Shown here piece by piece: positions 23,139 through 31,491 of a stretch of 45,284 bases of DNA. Position numbers and translations under genes: made by a program. Numbering within the stretch: the first letter of the stretch is position 1; every line of letters starts with the position of its first letter. Below the pieces are notes generated by a model that was not told where the DNA came from, did no database searches, and was given only the letters and a program-made list of their open reading frames with translations. The DNA is from an uncultured OM43 clade bacterium (GTDB lineage Bacteria; Pseudomonadota; Gammaproteobacteria; Burkholderiales; Methylophilaceae): NCBI GenBank assembly GCA_902558495.1, contig CACEEB010000007.1, positions 1-45,284 on the forward strand, read 5' to 3'.

Positions 23139-24332
23139 ATGAAGATCAATAAGAAATTAATCACTTCAGCAGCAATGGTTGCTTTTGCAGGTTCTGCTTT
23201 GGCAGCACCTACTAATGAAGAAATCATGCAAATGATGCAGGAGTTAAAACAAGAAATAGCAGATTTGAAGAAGGAAAACACTGAGCTTAAAGGGGACGTA
23301 GAAGATGTTTATGTTGCGACCGAGGAAGCAGTCAAAGCTCAAGTGAAATTGACCAATAAATATTCTTGGGGTGGTTATGGTGAATTACATCACAATCGCT
23401 TAGAGGATCAAATTGGTTCGTCAGATACAGATAAAATGGATTTTCATAGATTCGTATTATTCTACAACTATGAATATTCAGACAAATTACGATTTGTTTC
23501 TGAGCTTGAATTAGAGCATTCATTAGCAGGTGATGGTAAGCCTGGTGAGGTTGAGCTAGAACAAGCTTATGTAGAATATGATTTAACTGACAAAAGCTCA
23601 GCTACTGTTGGTTTGTTCTTGATTCCAATAGGTTTATTAAATGAAACACATGAACCGGATACATTCTATGGCGTTGAAAGAAATGACGTAGAAAAAAATA
23701 TCATCCCAACCACATGGTGGGCTGGGGGTGTAATGGCTAGAACAGAATTAGCAGATGGCTTGACTCTAAAAGTAGCTGCTCATGAGCCATTAGAAGCTAC
23801 TTCAAGCTTTAAGATACGTGATGGTCGTCAGAAAACTGCAAATGCAATTGCTGAGGATTATGCTTACACTGCGAACCTAAAATACACTGCAATTCCTGGT
23901 GTGACTTTAGGTGGAACCATTAACTATCAAGCAGATTTCGCTCAACAGACTGGTTTAGCTGTGGAAGAACTGACCTTAATTGAGGGGCACGCTGATATTC
24001 GCAAAGGACCGTTTGGTTTGAGAATGCTTTATGCTGATATCGATGTTACCGGGGCTGGACCTGAAGCGAATGGCCGAGATAGTCAAAAAGGTGGATATAT
24101 TGAACCATCCTATAGATTCGCCGATAGTTTTGGAGTATTTGCTCGATACGCAACATGGGATAATGAAGATGGTAATAGTAGCGATACTACATACCACCAA
24201 ACCAATGTTGGGTTTAACTATTGGATTGATCCACGTGTGGTATTAAAGTTTGATTACCAGGATCAGAATAATGGTAGTGCAATCACCAAAGAGTTAGACG
24301 GTGTGAACGTTGGGTTTGGTTATTCTTTCTAA
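23139..24332 (+). CDS. Outer-membrane porin, Fur-regulated
   Basis: 397 residues from the ATG at 23139 (AAAGGAAATAT upstream); an earlier ATG at 23103 lies in the operator. The signal peptide is MKINKKLITSAAMVAFAGSALA, cleaved near 22. A short coiled coil follows (EEIMQMMQELKQEIADLKKEN, typical of trimeric porins), then alternating beta strands to a terminal Phe (GYSF), the outer-membrane insertion signal. It resembles phosphate-selective-porin-like OprO/P or maltoporin-like families. The double Fur box suggests it admits an iron chelate or another iron-linked solute. It has no TonB box. Confidence 0.8.
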   Translation: MKINKKLITSAAMVAFAGSALAAPTNEEIMQMMQELKQEIADLKKENTELKGDVEDVYVATEEAVKAQVKLTNKYSWGGYGELHHNRLEDQIGSSDTDKMDFHRFVLFYNYEYSDKLRFVSELELEHSLAGDGKPGEVELEQAYVEYDLTDKSSATVGLFLIPIGLLNETHEPDTFYGVERNDVEKNIIPTTWWAGGVMARTELADGLTLKVAAHEPLEATSSFKIRDGRQKTANAIAEDYAYTANLKYTAIPGVTLGGTINYQADFAQQTGLAVEELTLIEGHADIRKGPFGLRMLYADIDVTGAGPEANGRDSQKGGYIEPSYRFADSFGVFARYATWDNEDGNSSDTTYHQTNVGFNYWIDPRVVLKFDYQDQNNGSAITKELDGVNVGFGYSF

Positions 24333-24356
24333 AAGATAACTATATATCCAGCTATT

Positions 24357-24403
24357 ATAATTACAGAGGAAATTTACTCTCCTATCTTTCCTCTTGTAAT
24401 TAT
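24357..24403 (+). terminator. Stem-loop after the porin gene
   Basis: ATAATTACAGAGGAAA pairs with TTTCCTCTTGTAATTAT (16 bp with one bulged base), around a 14-base loop, followed by TTATATTTAT. The strong stem and weak T tract fit a terminator or mRNA-protecting hairpin. Confidence 0.6.
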
Positions 24404-24432
24404 TTATATTTATGAAACTTTAAGGAAAGGGC

Positions 24433-24597
24433 ATGTTTTTTTGGATAAATTTTGATGTGGAGGATGAGATAGTGACGAATATGGACAAAGATTATTTAAT
24501 TTGGCTTTTAAGCGAAATGCAAAAAAAAGATAATCCTTGGAATGATGAGCTAAAATTTGCGGTTCAATTGATAGAACGCAAAAATATCAAAAATTAA
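24433..24597 (+). CDS. Small hypothetical protein
   Basis: 54 codons from the ATG at 24433 (AAGGAAAGGGC upstream) or 41 from a GTG at 24472, which also has GGAGG 8 bases upstream. The shared part contains YLIWLLSEMQKKDNPWNDEL, an amphipathic helix. It lies between the porin hairpin and the second Fur box. No family is recognised. Confidence 0.4.
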   Translation: MFFWINFDVEDEIVTNMDKDYLIWLLSEMQKKDNPWNDELKFAVQLIERKNIKN

Positions 24598-24659
24598 TTA
24601 TACAAATAATCGAAATAAATAAAACTTTTTTATAATTAATGTCTCAATAAATTGTTTGC

Positions 24660-24678
24660 GGTGAGAATGGTTCTCATT
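24660..24678 (+). promoter_or_regulatory. Fur box upstream of the FMN-binding gene
   Basis: GGTGAGAATGGTTCTCATT matches the 9-1-9 Fur palindrome at most positions. It is 40 bases upstream of the ATG at 24718, so the FMN-binding/PepSY pair should be repressed by iron. Confidence 0.82.
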
Positions 24679-24717
24679 TACAATTTCAAGTATTAAATAT
24701 AAGGCTTCCTATAGGCA

Positions 24718-25251
24718 ATGATTTCATTTACCAACAAATTTACAATGTCATGTGTATTAGCGATGGCATTTCTTATGTTTATGCATCCTGCAAATGCAAA
24801 GGGCGTATATCAGACGGAGGAAGATTTTTTGCTGGAGGTATTTAGTGGAAAGGTTCCTGATCAAAAAAGATTAATTTTAAAATCAAAATTAAGAGAACCG
24901 ATAGAGAAAATTCTAAAACATCCCTACACCGGTATGAGAATTAAGTATTGGCAAAATAACAATCAAACAGCATGGATTTTAGAGGAAATAGGCAAAGAAT
25001 ATCCAATTACCTTTGGTATGGTTGTTAGTAATGGAAAAATTGCCAAGGCAAAAGTATTAATATTTAGAGAGATAAGAGGTTGGGAGGTAAAATACCCAGC
25101 TTTTACAAGGCAGTTTGTTGGGGCGACTTTTGATGGTGAAAAACTTGATAGAGGTATTGATGGAGTATCAGGAGCCACTTTGTCGGTATGGGCAATGACA
25201 AAGATTGCTAAAATTGCATTAGTCTTGGATGCGTATGTAAATAAATCCTAA
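24718..25251 (+). CDS. FMN-binding periplasmic protein
   Basis: 177 residues with a signal peptide (about 1-27, cleaved after NANA-like sequence) and an FMN-binding domain. The SGAT sequence in GIDGVSGATLSVWA holds the Thr that ApbE flavinylates in Rnf/Nqr-type proteins. The stretch AFTRQFVGATFD is also typical. With a Fur box upstream and a PepSY-type gene starting at its stop (overlap TAATG), it probably forms a membrane flavin reductase that moves electrons to ferric iron in the periplasm. The iron-reduction role is inference from context. Confidence 0.82.
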   Translation: MISFTNKFTMSCVLAMAFLMFMHPANAKGVYQTEEDFLLEVFSGKVPDQKRLILKSKLREPIEKILKHPYTGMRIKYWQNNNQTAWILEEIGKEYPITFGMVVSNGKIAKAKVLIFREIRGWEVKYPAFTRQFVGATFDGEKLDRGIDGVSGATLSVWAMTKIAKIALVLDAYVNKS

Positions 25252-25976
25252 TGAAAATAAAACTGAAAAAGATAGTAGATCTTCATCGGTATATTGGCTT
25301 AGGTATTTGTATATTTCTTGTACATCTTGCAGTAACTGGAATATTTCTTAATCACTCTATTGGTTTGCGACTTGATAAAACTTTTATAACTTGGCCATGG
25401 TTGTTGAATCAATATAATCTCTCGGTACCCGAACCAGAAAATATTTTTACAATCGGTAAGAATAATTTTTTCACCATTGATGGTGAGGTTTTTTTTAACG
25501 ATAAGCCAATTTTTTTGGCTGAAGAAGATTTGCTTGGTGCCAGCCAAAATCAAGATACTTTTATTCTAGCGAGTAGTTCAATCATTACTGTGATCAGTAA
25601 AGAGGGTTATATAATAAATAAAGAAAATGCCCTTCCTTTTACTATTAAAAATATTGGTATTAATGAGGATGAGATGGTTATTAATGATAGTGAAGATAAG
25701 ATCTGGAGTTCAGAATCGATAAATGGTGTTTGGAAATTAATAGAAAATATGAACGTTCAATGGAGTAAGGAGGGTTCTATAACCCCCATAAATCAAGAGA
25801 AGATAAGAAAATATTTTGTGGGAGATGGTGTTAGTCTCGAGCAAGTTATTTTAGATTTCCACAGCGGTGCAATTTTTCAAAAAACAGGGAAGTTATTTTT
25901 TGATATTATCTCAATACTACTGATTATTTTATCTTTTACAGGGATATGGCTATGGACCATAAAAAGAAAATATTAA
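25251..25976 (+). CDS. PepSY-associated transmembrane protein
   Basis: 241 residues: LHRYIGLGICIFLVHLAVTGIFLNH (about 11-35) is the PepSY-associated helix pattern with paired histidines that may bind heme; a 165-residue periplasmic part and a final helix (LFFDIISILLIILSFTGIWLW, about 215-235) follow. The DFHSGAIF segment before the last helix is typical of the family. It is shorter than the 350-550 residues of usual members. It is translationally coupled to the FMN-binding gene, and with it likely forms an iron-regulated periplasmic electron-transfer unit. It ends one base from the convergent glycosylase gene. Confidence 0.75.
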   Translation: MKIKLKKIVDLHRYIGLGICIFLVHLAVTGIFLNHSIGLRLDKTFITWPWLLNQYNLSVPEPENIFTIGKNNFFTIDGEVFFNDKPIFLAEEDLLGASQNQDTFILASSSIITVISKEGYIINKENALPFTIKNIGINEDEMVINDSEDKIWSSESINGVWKLIENMNVQWSKEGSITPINQEKIRKYFVGDGVSLEQVILDFHSGAIFQKTGKLFFDIISILLIILSFTGIWLWTIKRKY

Positions 25977-25977
25977 G

Positions 25978-26607
25978 TTAAGTTGCCTTCCACAAATACC
26001 ATGCTGCAATTGATCTAAAAGGGCTCCATAATTCTGCAACTTTAGCTAAATCTTTGGGGGATATATTCTCCTCCAAAGACTTTAATGTGCGGTATCGATT
26101 TCTTAAGGCTAAATCTGAACTTGGCATTACATCTATTCGACCTAAATGAAAAATTAAAAACATTTCTGCGGTCCATTTACCAATACCCTTTATAGCAGTG
26201 AGTTTTTCAATAATATTTTCATTTTTCATATCAAGTAAATTTACATAAGATGGAATTAACTGATTTTTTTCATACCAAGCAATATCCAAAATGCTTAGGC
26301 ATTTATTTTTTGATAGCCCACATTCCTTTAATTGATACTTTTTCTCAAAAATATTGTTAGCTGTTGGAAAGGAACCATTGAAAAGTTTGAGAAATTTTCC
26401 CAGTATGGTATTCGCTGCCTTTGGATGTAATTGTTGATATATTACTGATTTAACCAGTGCTTGATAGGGAGGTAAGTTTTGATCTGCCTTAAGAGTGCAA
26501 GCACCTATCTGTGAGATTAAATTATTCCAATCATCATCTAACAATGATAAAAAGGTTGCCCCTTCTTGGCAAAGCTCTTCACTACCAATTAATATGCTTT
26601 CCTGCAT
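25978..26607 (-). CDS. DNA-3-methyladenine glycosylase II (AlkA-like)
   Basis: 209 residues from the ATG at 26607. The HhH-GPD fold is visible: YQQLHPKAANTILGKF early, CGLSKNKCLSILDIA, the helix-hairpin-helix LTAIKGIGKWTAEMFLIF, and VMPSSDLALRNRY carrying the catalytic Asp. It removes alkylated bases in base excision repair. It lacks the N-terminal beta domain of E. coli AlkA, as many short family members do. The start lies 26 bases inside the upstream SDR gene, on the same strand. Family assignment is firm. Confidence 0.87.
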   Translation of the reverse strand: MQESILIGSEELCQEGATFLSLLDDDWNNLISQIGACTLKADQNLPPYQALVKSVIYQQLHPKAANTILGKFLKLFNGSFPTANNIFEKKYQLKECGLSKNKCLSILDIAWYEKNQLIPSYVNLLDMKNENIIEKLTAIKGIGKWTAEMFLIFHLGRIDVMPSSDLALRNRYRTLKSLEENISPKDLAKVAELWSPFRSIAAWYLWKAT

Positions 26608-27274
26608 AATCAATAAAACGTCCAGAATTCTTAATATTAAGAGCATCAATTACTTCTATCATGCCAGAGACACTTTGCTCATCATTAATTAAAGCATTCA
26701 TACCTCCCATATCAGTTTGTACCCAGCCTGGATGGAGCGTTAGCGTTGCAATATCATAGGATCTGAGATCGTTCTCTAAGCTTCGCATTACCATATTAAG
26801 TGCTGATTTGCTTGAACGATATATATAAGAACCACCGCTAGTATTATCGTCAATACTTCCCATTTTGCTAGTAATAGAGACGACTTTCTTTAAGACCCCC
26901 ATTTTAATATTTGGTAATAACGCTTGGATTACTTCATATGGGGCAATACTGTTAATGGCAAAGCTCTCTAACCAAGCCTGTCTATTTGCAGAACCAAGTG
27001 AGCTCGATCTCCATATACCAGCATTATTAATTAAGATATCAATAGGGACATCTTTTATTTTGTGCGATAGATCTTCAATTTCCTCATTTATGCCAACATC
27101 TAATGGATATATTGTGATTAAGTCACTCTGCTCAGCAAGTTTTAAAAGACGGTCAGCATTTTGTGGGGCTCTACATGTTGCCAAAACATTGAATTTTTTT
27201 TGAGCATATAGCTCAGTAAATTTGAGACCTAATCCACGGTTGGCTCCAGTTACTAATACTGTTGGTTGAGTCAT
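26582..27274 (-). CDS. Short-chain dehydrogenase/reductase
   Basis: 230 residues with classical SDR motifs: cofactor-binding TGANRGLG (9-16), NNAG near 87-90, catalytic Ser-region VSITSKMGS and YRSSK (Y-x3-K), then PGWVQTDMGG. It most resembles the C-factor/YciK-like group of small NAD(P)H-dependent reductases. The substrate cannot be told. It overlaps the glycosylase gene by 26 bases. An ATG is supported by upstream TTTAAATAACAAT but no clear Shine-Dalgarno. Confidence 0.85.
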   Translation of the reverse strand: MTQPTVLVTGANRGLGLKFTELYAQKKFNVLATCRAPQNADRLLKLAEQSDLITIYPLDVGINEEIEDLSHKIKDVPIDILINNAGIWRSSSLGSANRQAWLESFAINSIAPYEVIQALLPNIKMGVLKKVVSITSKMGSIDDNTSGGSYIYRSSKSALNMVMRSLENDLRSYDIATLTLHPGWVQTDMGGMNALINDEQSVSGMIEVIDALNIKNSGRFIDYAGKHINW

Positions 27275-27349
27275 ATTGTTATTTAAGTTTTTTTTATTTG
27301 AGTTAACATTTAGTCTATACTAAAAAATATTAGGCTATCAAGAGTGTTT

Positions 27350-28288
27350 ATGAGAAATATTTATTTTATTTTATTTTTTATTTTTCCTTCAGCAGTATTT
27401 GCTCAAGAATTTGGCCAATACTGCACAACAAGTTTAGCTGAGGGAAATTTTAATAAGACCAATTGTAGTATTAAGTCAGAATTTGATGGGAAAGAATATT
27501 GTTTTGGGAATAAAGCCTCTCAAGCAATTTTTGTGGATGACCCAAAGGAAGTTTTAAAGCTAGCTAATAATTTTTTCAGTAAAAGCACATCCTCTGATAG
27601 GAAAAAAATTAACCAAGACGATGCAATGATTGCTCTAGATGATCCTGATTGTGATTTTTCAAATATGGATGCTGGATACCTTAACTTTAAAGGAAAAGAC
27701 TTAACCCACTGTATTATGGTAAATACTAGTTTTTTTGGGGCTGACCTACGTGGAGCGAATTTATCAGGGGCAAATCTTCAAAGGGCATATTTAAATCTTG
27801 CAAGGTTAGAGGACGCTAAATTTAATGGAGCTAATTTGGCTGGCGCCACTATATTTCAACCCATATTTGGTAATACCTCTTTTAGGTCCGCTAACCTCGC
27901 TAATGCGAGAGTCATTGGGACATTAGGTAAGGTAGATATGTCTTCAGCCATTATAACTGAAGGTCGATTTGGTTTGGATGTGGGTAATCAGCCGATGGGT
28001 CAAATGAAATTTGATTCTTCTGGAGGTAATTTTGCGAAGTCAAACTTTCAAGGTGCTGATTTAAATATTGCTAGCTTTATATTTGGTAATTTACGAGAAG
28101 CCAACCTAAGTAATACCAATCTTTATCGCGCAGAATTGATTCAAGCTGACCTAACAGGAGCTGATTTAACTGGAGCTGACTTAACAGACGCTGATGTGGA
28201 TGGAGCAGACTTTAAAGATGTGATAGGTTTGGATACGGTAAAGGGATTTAAAACAGTTAAAGGAAAGTGTAAAAATTGCGGAATGTAA
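27350..28288 (+). CDS. Secreted pentapeptide-repeat protein
   Basis: 312 residues. A signal peptide (FILFFIFPSAVFA-QE) is followed by a small Cys-containing domain and, from about residue 120, runs of A-(D/N)-L-x-x repeats: ADLRGANLSGANLQRAYL and ADLTGADLTGADLTDADVDG. These fold into a right-handed beta-helix. It ends in CKNCGM. Export of a pentapeptide-repeat protein points to an envelope role; the function is unknown. The start at 27350 is taken over a GTG at 27344. Confidence 0.82.
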   Translation: MRNIYFILFFIFPSAVFAQEFGQYCTTSLAEGNFNKTNCSIKSEFDGKEYCFGNKASQAIFVDDPKEVLKLANNFFSKSTSSDRKKINQDDAMIALDDPDCDFSNMDAGYLNFKGKDLTHCIMVNTSFFGADLRGANLSGANLQRAYLNLARLEDAKFNGANLAGATIFQPIFGNTSFRSANLANARVIGTLGKVDMSSAIITEGRFGLDVGNQPMGQMKFDSSGGNFAKSNFQGADLNIASFIFGNLREANLSNTNLYRAELIQADLTGADLTGADLTDADVDGADFKDVIGLDTVKGFKTVKGKCKNCGM

Positions 28289-28299
28289 TTTTTAGACAA

Positions 28300-28329
28300 A
28301 AAAATAACGCCTGATCAGACGTTATTTTT
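28300..28329. terminator. Bidirectional terminator
   Basis: AAAAATAACG and CGTTATTTTT form a 10-bp stem with A tract on one side and T tract on the other, so it serves both the pentapeptide gene and the convergent HU gene. Confidence 0.85.
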
Positions 28330-28343
28330 ATATCAAGTATTCT

Positions 28344-28616
28344 TTAGTTTACTGATGATTTAAGTGCAGCACCAGCTTTAAAGGAAGGAACATTTCTTGC
28401 AGGTATTTTTAATTCAGCACCTGTTTGTGGGTTTCTACCTGTTCGAGCCGCTCTTGAAGATACTTTAAAAGTACCAAAACCAATCAATGTAACAGTGTCA
28501 CCTTTTTTAAGAGCACCAGTTACCGCATCAACTGTTGCATCAATTGCGCGACCAGCTTCTGCTTTTGTGGAGCCAGTTGCACTTGCTACTGCTTCTATAA
28601 GTTCACCTTTATTCAT
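28344..28616 (-). CDS. hupB: DNA-binding protein HU
   Basis: 90 residues. [25 protein letters not shown] is the HU N-terminus, followed by [21 protein letters not shown] (the DNA-binding arm, with the Pro-containing tip) and the [12 protein letters not shown] end. The start at 28616 has GGAGG 5 bases upstream and gives the usual length. HU bends and compacts DNA. Symbol hupB is used by convention for a single HU gene. Confidence 0.93.
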   Translation of the reverse strand: MNKGELIEAVASATGSTKAEAGRAIDATVDAVTGALKKGDTVTLIGFGTFKVSSRAARTGRNPQTGAELKIPARNVPSFKAGAALKSSVN

Positions 28617-28814
28617 GTAATCCTCCAAAGTATATATATATTGATATTTTTACTACAACCCACGCCAATAGTGCATGTGGTGCTAGGTAAGATTTACTTT
28701 GCCCATTTTATTAAAAATTGTCAACAAAAAATTGTGATTTATTAACTTAGAGTGCTAATTAAAATTATTGTATTAAATTTGGATGATAATTTTGATTAAT
28801 GTTACAATAATCAA

Positions 28815-29387
28815 ATGAGAAAAATAAAACATGGTGGTTATAGATTAGGAGCAGGACGAAAAGTTGGTACTGGCAAATATGGTGAGTCAACAAAAGTTAT
28901 AAGAGTACCGGTAAGCAAAGTCACAGATATTAAGCATTATATTCTTCGACAGCAATCACAGAATATCGATACTATGTTTAACGTAAAAATTTCAGATACA
29001 CAACAATTACCTTTTTTTGCGCACAAGGTTCCAGCTGGTTTTCCTTCTCCTGCAGATGATCATGTAGAAAAAAGATTGGATTTAAATGAATATTTAATTA
29101 ATCAAAAAGAAGCTACTTTTTTTATTGCTATTAGAGGTGATTCAATGATTGATGCTAGCATTCATGATGGTGATATTGTGATTGTTGATCGTTCAAAACA
29201 AGCACGAATTGGTGATATTGTATTAGCTTCAATTGATGGGGAATTTACCGTTAAAACATTGGCAAAATATTTGTCAAAGCCAAGATTAGTTCCAGCAAAT
29301 AAAAATTATCAATATATTGATATTACGGAGAATATGGAATTTGAAATTTGGGGAGTTATCACCGGAGCAGTTAGAAAGTTTAAATAA
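28815..29387 (+). CDS. umuD: UmuD-like translesion-synthesis protein with N-terminal extension
   Basis: 190 residues. The self-cleaving S24 domain is complete: cleavage site Ala74-Gly75 in KVPAGFPSP, nucleophile Ser110 in IRGDSMID and base Lys147 in FTVKTLA. It exceeds E. coli UmuD (139 aa) by about 50 residues at the N-terminus, where YRLGAGRKVGTGKYGE and VIRVPVSKV look like a small DNA-binding or RHH-like segment. It is coupled to umuC (2 bases between). SOS control is expected, but I see no LexA box. Confidence 0.9.
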   Translation: MRKIKHGGYRLGAGRKVGTGKYGESTKVIRVPVSKVTDIKHYILRQQSQNIDTMFNVKISDTQQLPFFAHKVPAGFPSPADDHVEKRLDLNEYLINQKEATFFIAIRGDSMIDASIHDGDIVIVDRSKQARIGDIVLASIDGEFTVKTLAKYLSKPRLVPANKNYQYIDITENMEFEIWGVITGAVRKFK

Positions 29388-29389
29388 GA

Positions 29390-30646
29390 ATGATAGCTTT
29401 GGTAGATGTTAATAATTTTTATGTAAGTTGTGAAAGGCTTTTTAATCCTTATTTACATGATAGGCCTGTGGTTGTATTGAGCAATAACGATGGTTGTATT
29501 ATTTCTCGTAGTCAAGAAGCAAAAGACTTAGGTATTAAGATGGGTCAACCGTTATTTCAGGCTATTACTATTATTAAGAAATATAATGTACAAGTGCTGT
29601 CTTCTAATTATGCTCTTTATGCTGATATTAGTAGTCGCGTGATGACTTTATTGTCAGAATTTACTGACATTCAAGAAGTATATTCAATAGATGAATGTTT
29701 TCTAAATATGAATGGATATCACGATTTACCTCATATCGCACAGAAAATCAGGAAAAAACTATGGCGATATCTTCGTATGCCCGCTTGTGTAGGCATAGGA
29801 CCAACAAAAGTTTTAGCTAAGCTTGCTAATAGATGTGCAAAAAAAGATCCTTATTGGCAAGGGAGTTTTATCACAACGAATATTGCTGAAGATAAAATGA
29901 ATTGTATTATGAATTCTTTAGTAGTTGATCAGTTGTGGGGTATTGGTAAGTCGCTATCATTAAAGTTACAGGCTGAAGATATCTATTCTGCGTTAGATTT
30001 AAAAAAAGCTAATCCGATATTTATGCGAAAAAAATTTAGTATCAATATGGAAAGAATTGTTTATGAACTGAATGGAATCTCCTGTTTTATGATAGAAAGT
30101 TTTGATACGAAAAAAAAAGAAATTAGATGTTCTAGAAGTTTTGGTAAAAAAGTAACTCAGTATAGTGACTTAGTTGAGGCTATAACAACCTTTGTTAGCC
30201 GTGCTTCGTTTAAAGCAAGAAGTCAAAATACTATAAGCGGTATGATAATTATTTTTGTAACAACAAATCCTTTTGATAAAAGAGTGAGAGGATATAGGGC
30301 TAATATTGCTATACCGCTTGAACCCCCCACCAACCATACAACAATTATTATTAAAGCAGCGCTGAGAGGATTAAATAAAATTTATAAGGAAAACATTAGC
30401 TATACAAAATGTGGTGTTATTTTGAGCGGCCTAACGGAAACTGAAAAATTACAAGAGAATCTTACGTTCTTAAGAAATAAGGAGGCTGGAATGTTGGTTG
30501 AGACAATGGATAGCATAAATAATAAATTTGATAAATATAGCTTACGTTTAGGCACACAACCACTCAAACCTACTTGGGGAATGAGGCAATTAAATAAAAG
30601 CCAGTCGTATACGACTTCTTGGGATGATTTGTTACACGTTAATTAA
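29390..30646 (+). CDS. umuC: DNA polymerase V catalytic subunit UmuC
   Basis: 418 residues, close to E. coli UmuC (422). The Y-family core starts MIALVDVNNFYVSCERLF, with the catalytic Asp; SIDECFLNM provides the Asp-Glu pair, and CVGIGPTKVLAKLANRCAKK follows. LWGIGKSLSLKL is the helix-hairpin-helix. It copies damaged DNA after UmuD activation. The stop overlaps the stop of the convergent RodZ-like gene by TTAA. Confidence 0.95.
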   Translation: MIALVDVNNFYVSCERLFNPYLHDRPVVVLSNNDGCIISRSQEAKDLGIKMGQPLFQAITIIKKYNVQVLSSNYALYADISSRVMTLLSEFTDIQEVYSIDECFLNMNGYHDLPHIAQKIRKKLWRYLRMPACVGIGPTKVLAKLANRCAKKDPYWQGSFITTNIAEDKMNCIMNSLVVDQLWGIGKSLSLKLQAEDIYSALDLKKANPIFMRKKFSINMERIVYELNGISCFMIESFDTKKKEIRCSRSFGKKVTQYSDLVEAITTFVSRASFKARSQNTISGMIIIFVTTNPFDKRVRGYRANIAIPLEPPTNHTTIIIKAALRGLNKIYKENISYTKCGVILSGLTETEKLQENLTFLRNKEAGMLVETMDSINNKFDKYSLRLGTQPLKPTWGMRQLNKSQSYTTSWDDLLHVN

Positions 30647-31488
30647 TCTAAATTATTTATTTTTCCAGGGTGAAGCTTAATAAAAAAATCATCATTTTGT
30701 AATTGTACTTTCCATCCTTCAAAATAGAGCTCACTAACCGATGGATTCAACTGAAGTTTAAAAGGCGCCGTACCTTTATGTGTCATCCTTTCTCCCTTAG
30801 CAAGGTTATAGGTCTTCAATATATTATTTGAATCTATGGTACAAAAGGTTTGGGCTTCATCAGATATTATGAAAAAATACGTAGCAGGTTTTTCAGGCTT
30901 TTTAGTAGAAAAATTTGTCAAATCAGTTGCGGTATCAATAGTGCAGATAAAATCAAGCGCTACATTGTCAGGAGCAGATGAATCATAATTAATTTGGGCC
31001 ACTTCGGGTGGTGTATCGTTTTCATTTATTTCGATAGGCAACGCATTTTCATCAGCTTCTATAGGTATGGGATCTGAGATATTGTCAATTGAATCATTTA
31101 AAGTTAGATAATCAACTTCTTCTTCTGGTAAATTAAAAACAAAAATATTTGCGAAAAGAAATAGCACTAAAGCAAGAGGTAAAATAAACGAATATTTTTT
31201 TATTTCTATATTTTTGACATCATTTAAAATATTATCCTCATTATTTGTATTATTGTTGACAGGGATAACTTTGTCGATAGAAACAACCAATACTTTTGCA
31301 TAGCGTTTAATTGATAATTGCCTAAAATGGTCATTAGTAAAACCAGTAGCTAAATTTTCTTCAATAGATTTAATTTGATGTTCATTTAGGGTAAGTTTTA
31401 GAGCAACATCAATTCTTGAAAGTTTTTGTTTCTTCCTCTCTCTTAGGAGTACTTTTCCGTTGTATTTTAAGGATTCCTTAGCTTTCAT
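30643..31488 (-). CDS. RodZ-like cell-shape/HTH membrane protein
   Basis: 281 residues. An N-terminal Xre-type helix-turn-helix (GKVLLRERKKQKLSRIDVALK, about 11-65) is followed by one membrane helix (about 101-118) and a C-terminal beta domain of RodZ/DUF4115 type (AQTFCTIDSNNILKTYNLAK...). In other bacteria RodZ links MreB to the wall machinery. A Pro/Glu/Asn-rich linker lies between. The match is by architecture. It starts 4 bases before the antiporter stop, so the two may be co-transcribed. Confidence 0.7.
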   Translation of the reverse strand: MKAKESLKYNGKVLLRERKKQKLSRIDVALKLTLNEHQIKSIEENLATGFTNDHFRQLSIKRYAKVLVVSIDKVIPVNNNTNNEDNILNDVKNIEIKKYSFILPLALVLFLFANIFVFNLPEEEVDYLTLNDSIDNISDPIPIEADENALPIEINENDTPPEVAQINYDSSAPDNVALDFICTIDTATDLTNFSTKKPEKPATYFFIISDEAQTFCTIDSNNILKTYNLAKGERMTHKGTAPFKLQLNPSVSELYFEGWKVQLQNDDFFIKLHPGKINNLD

Positions 31489-31491
31489 AAT

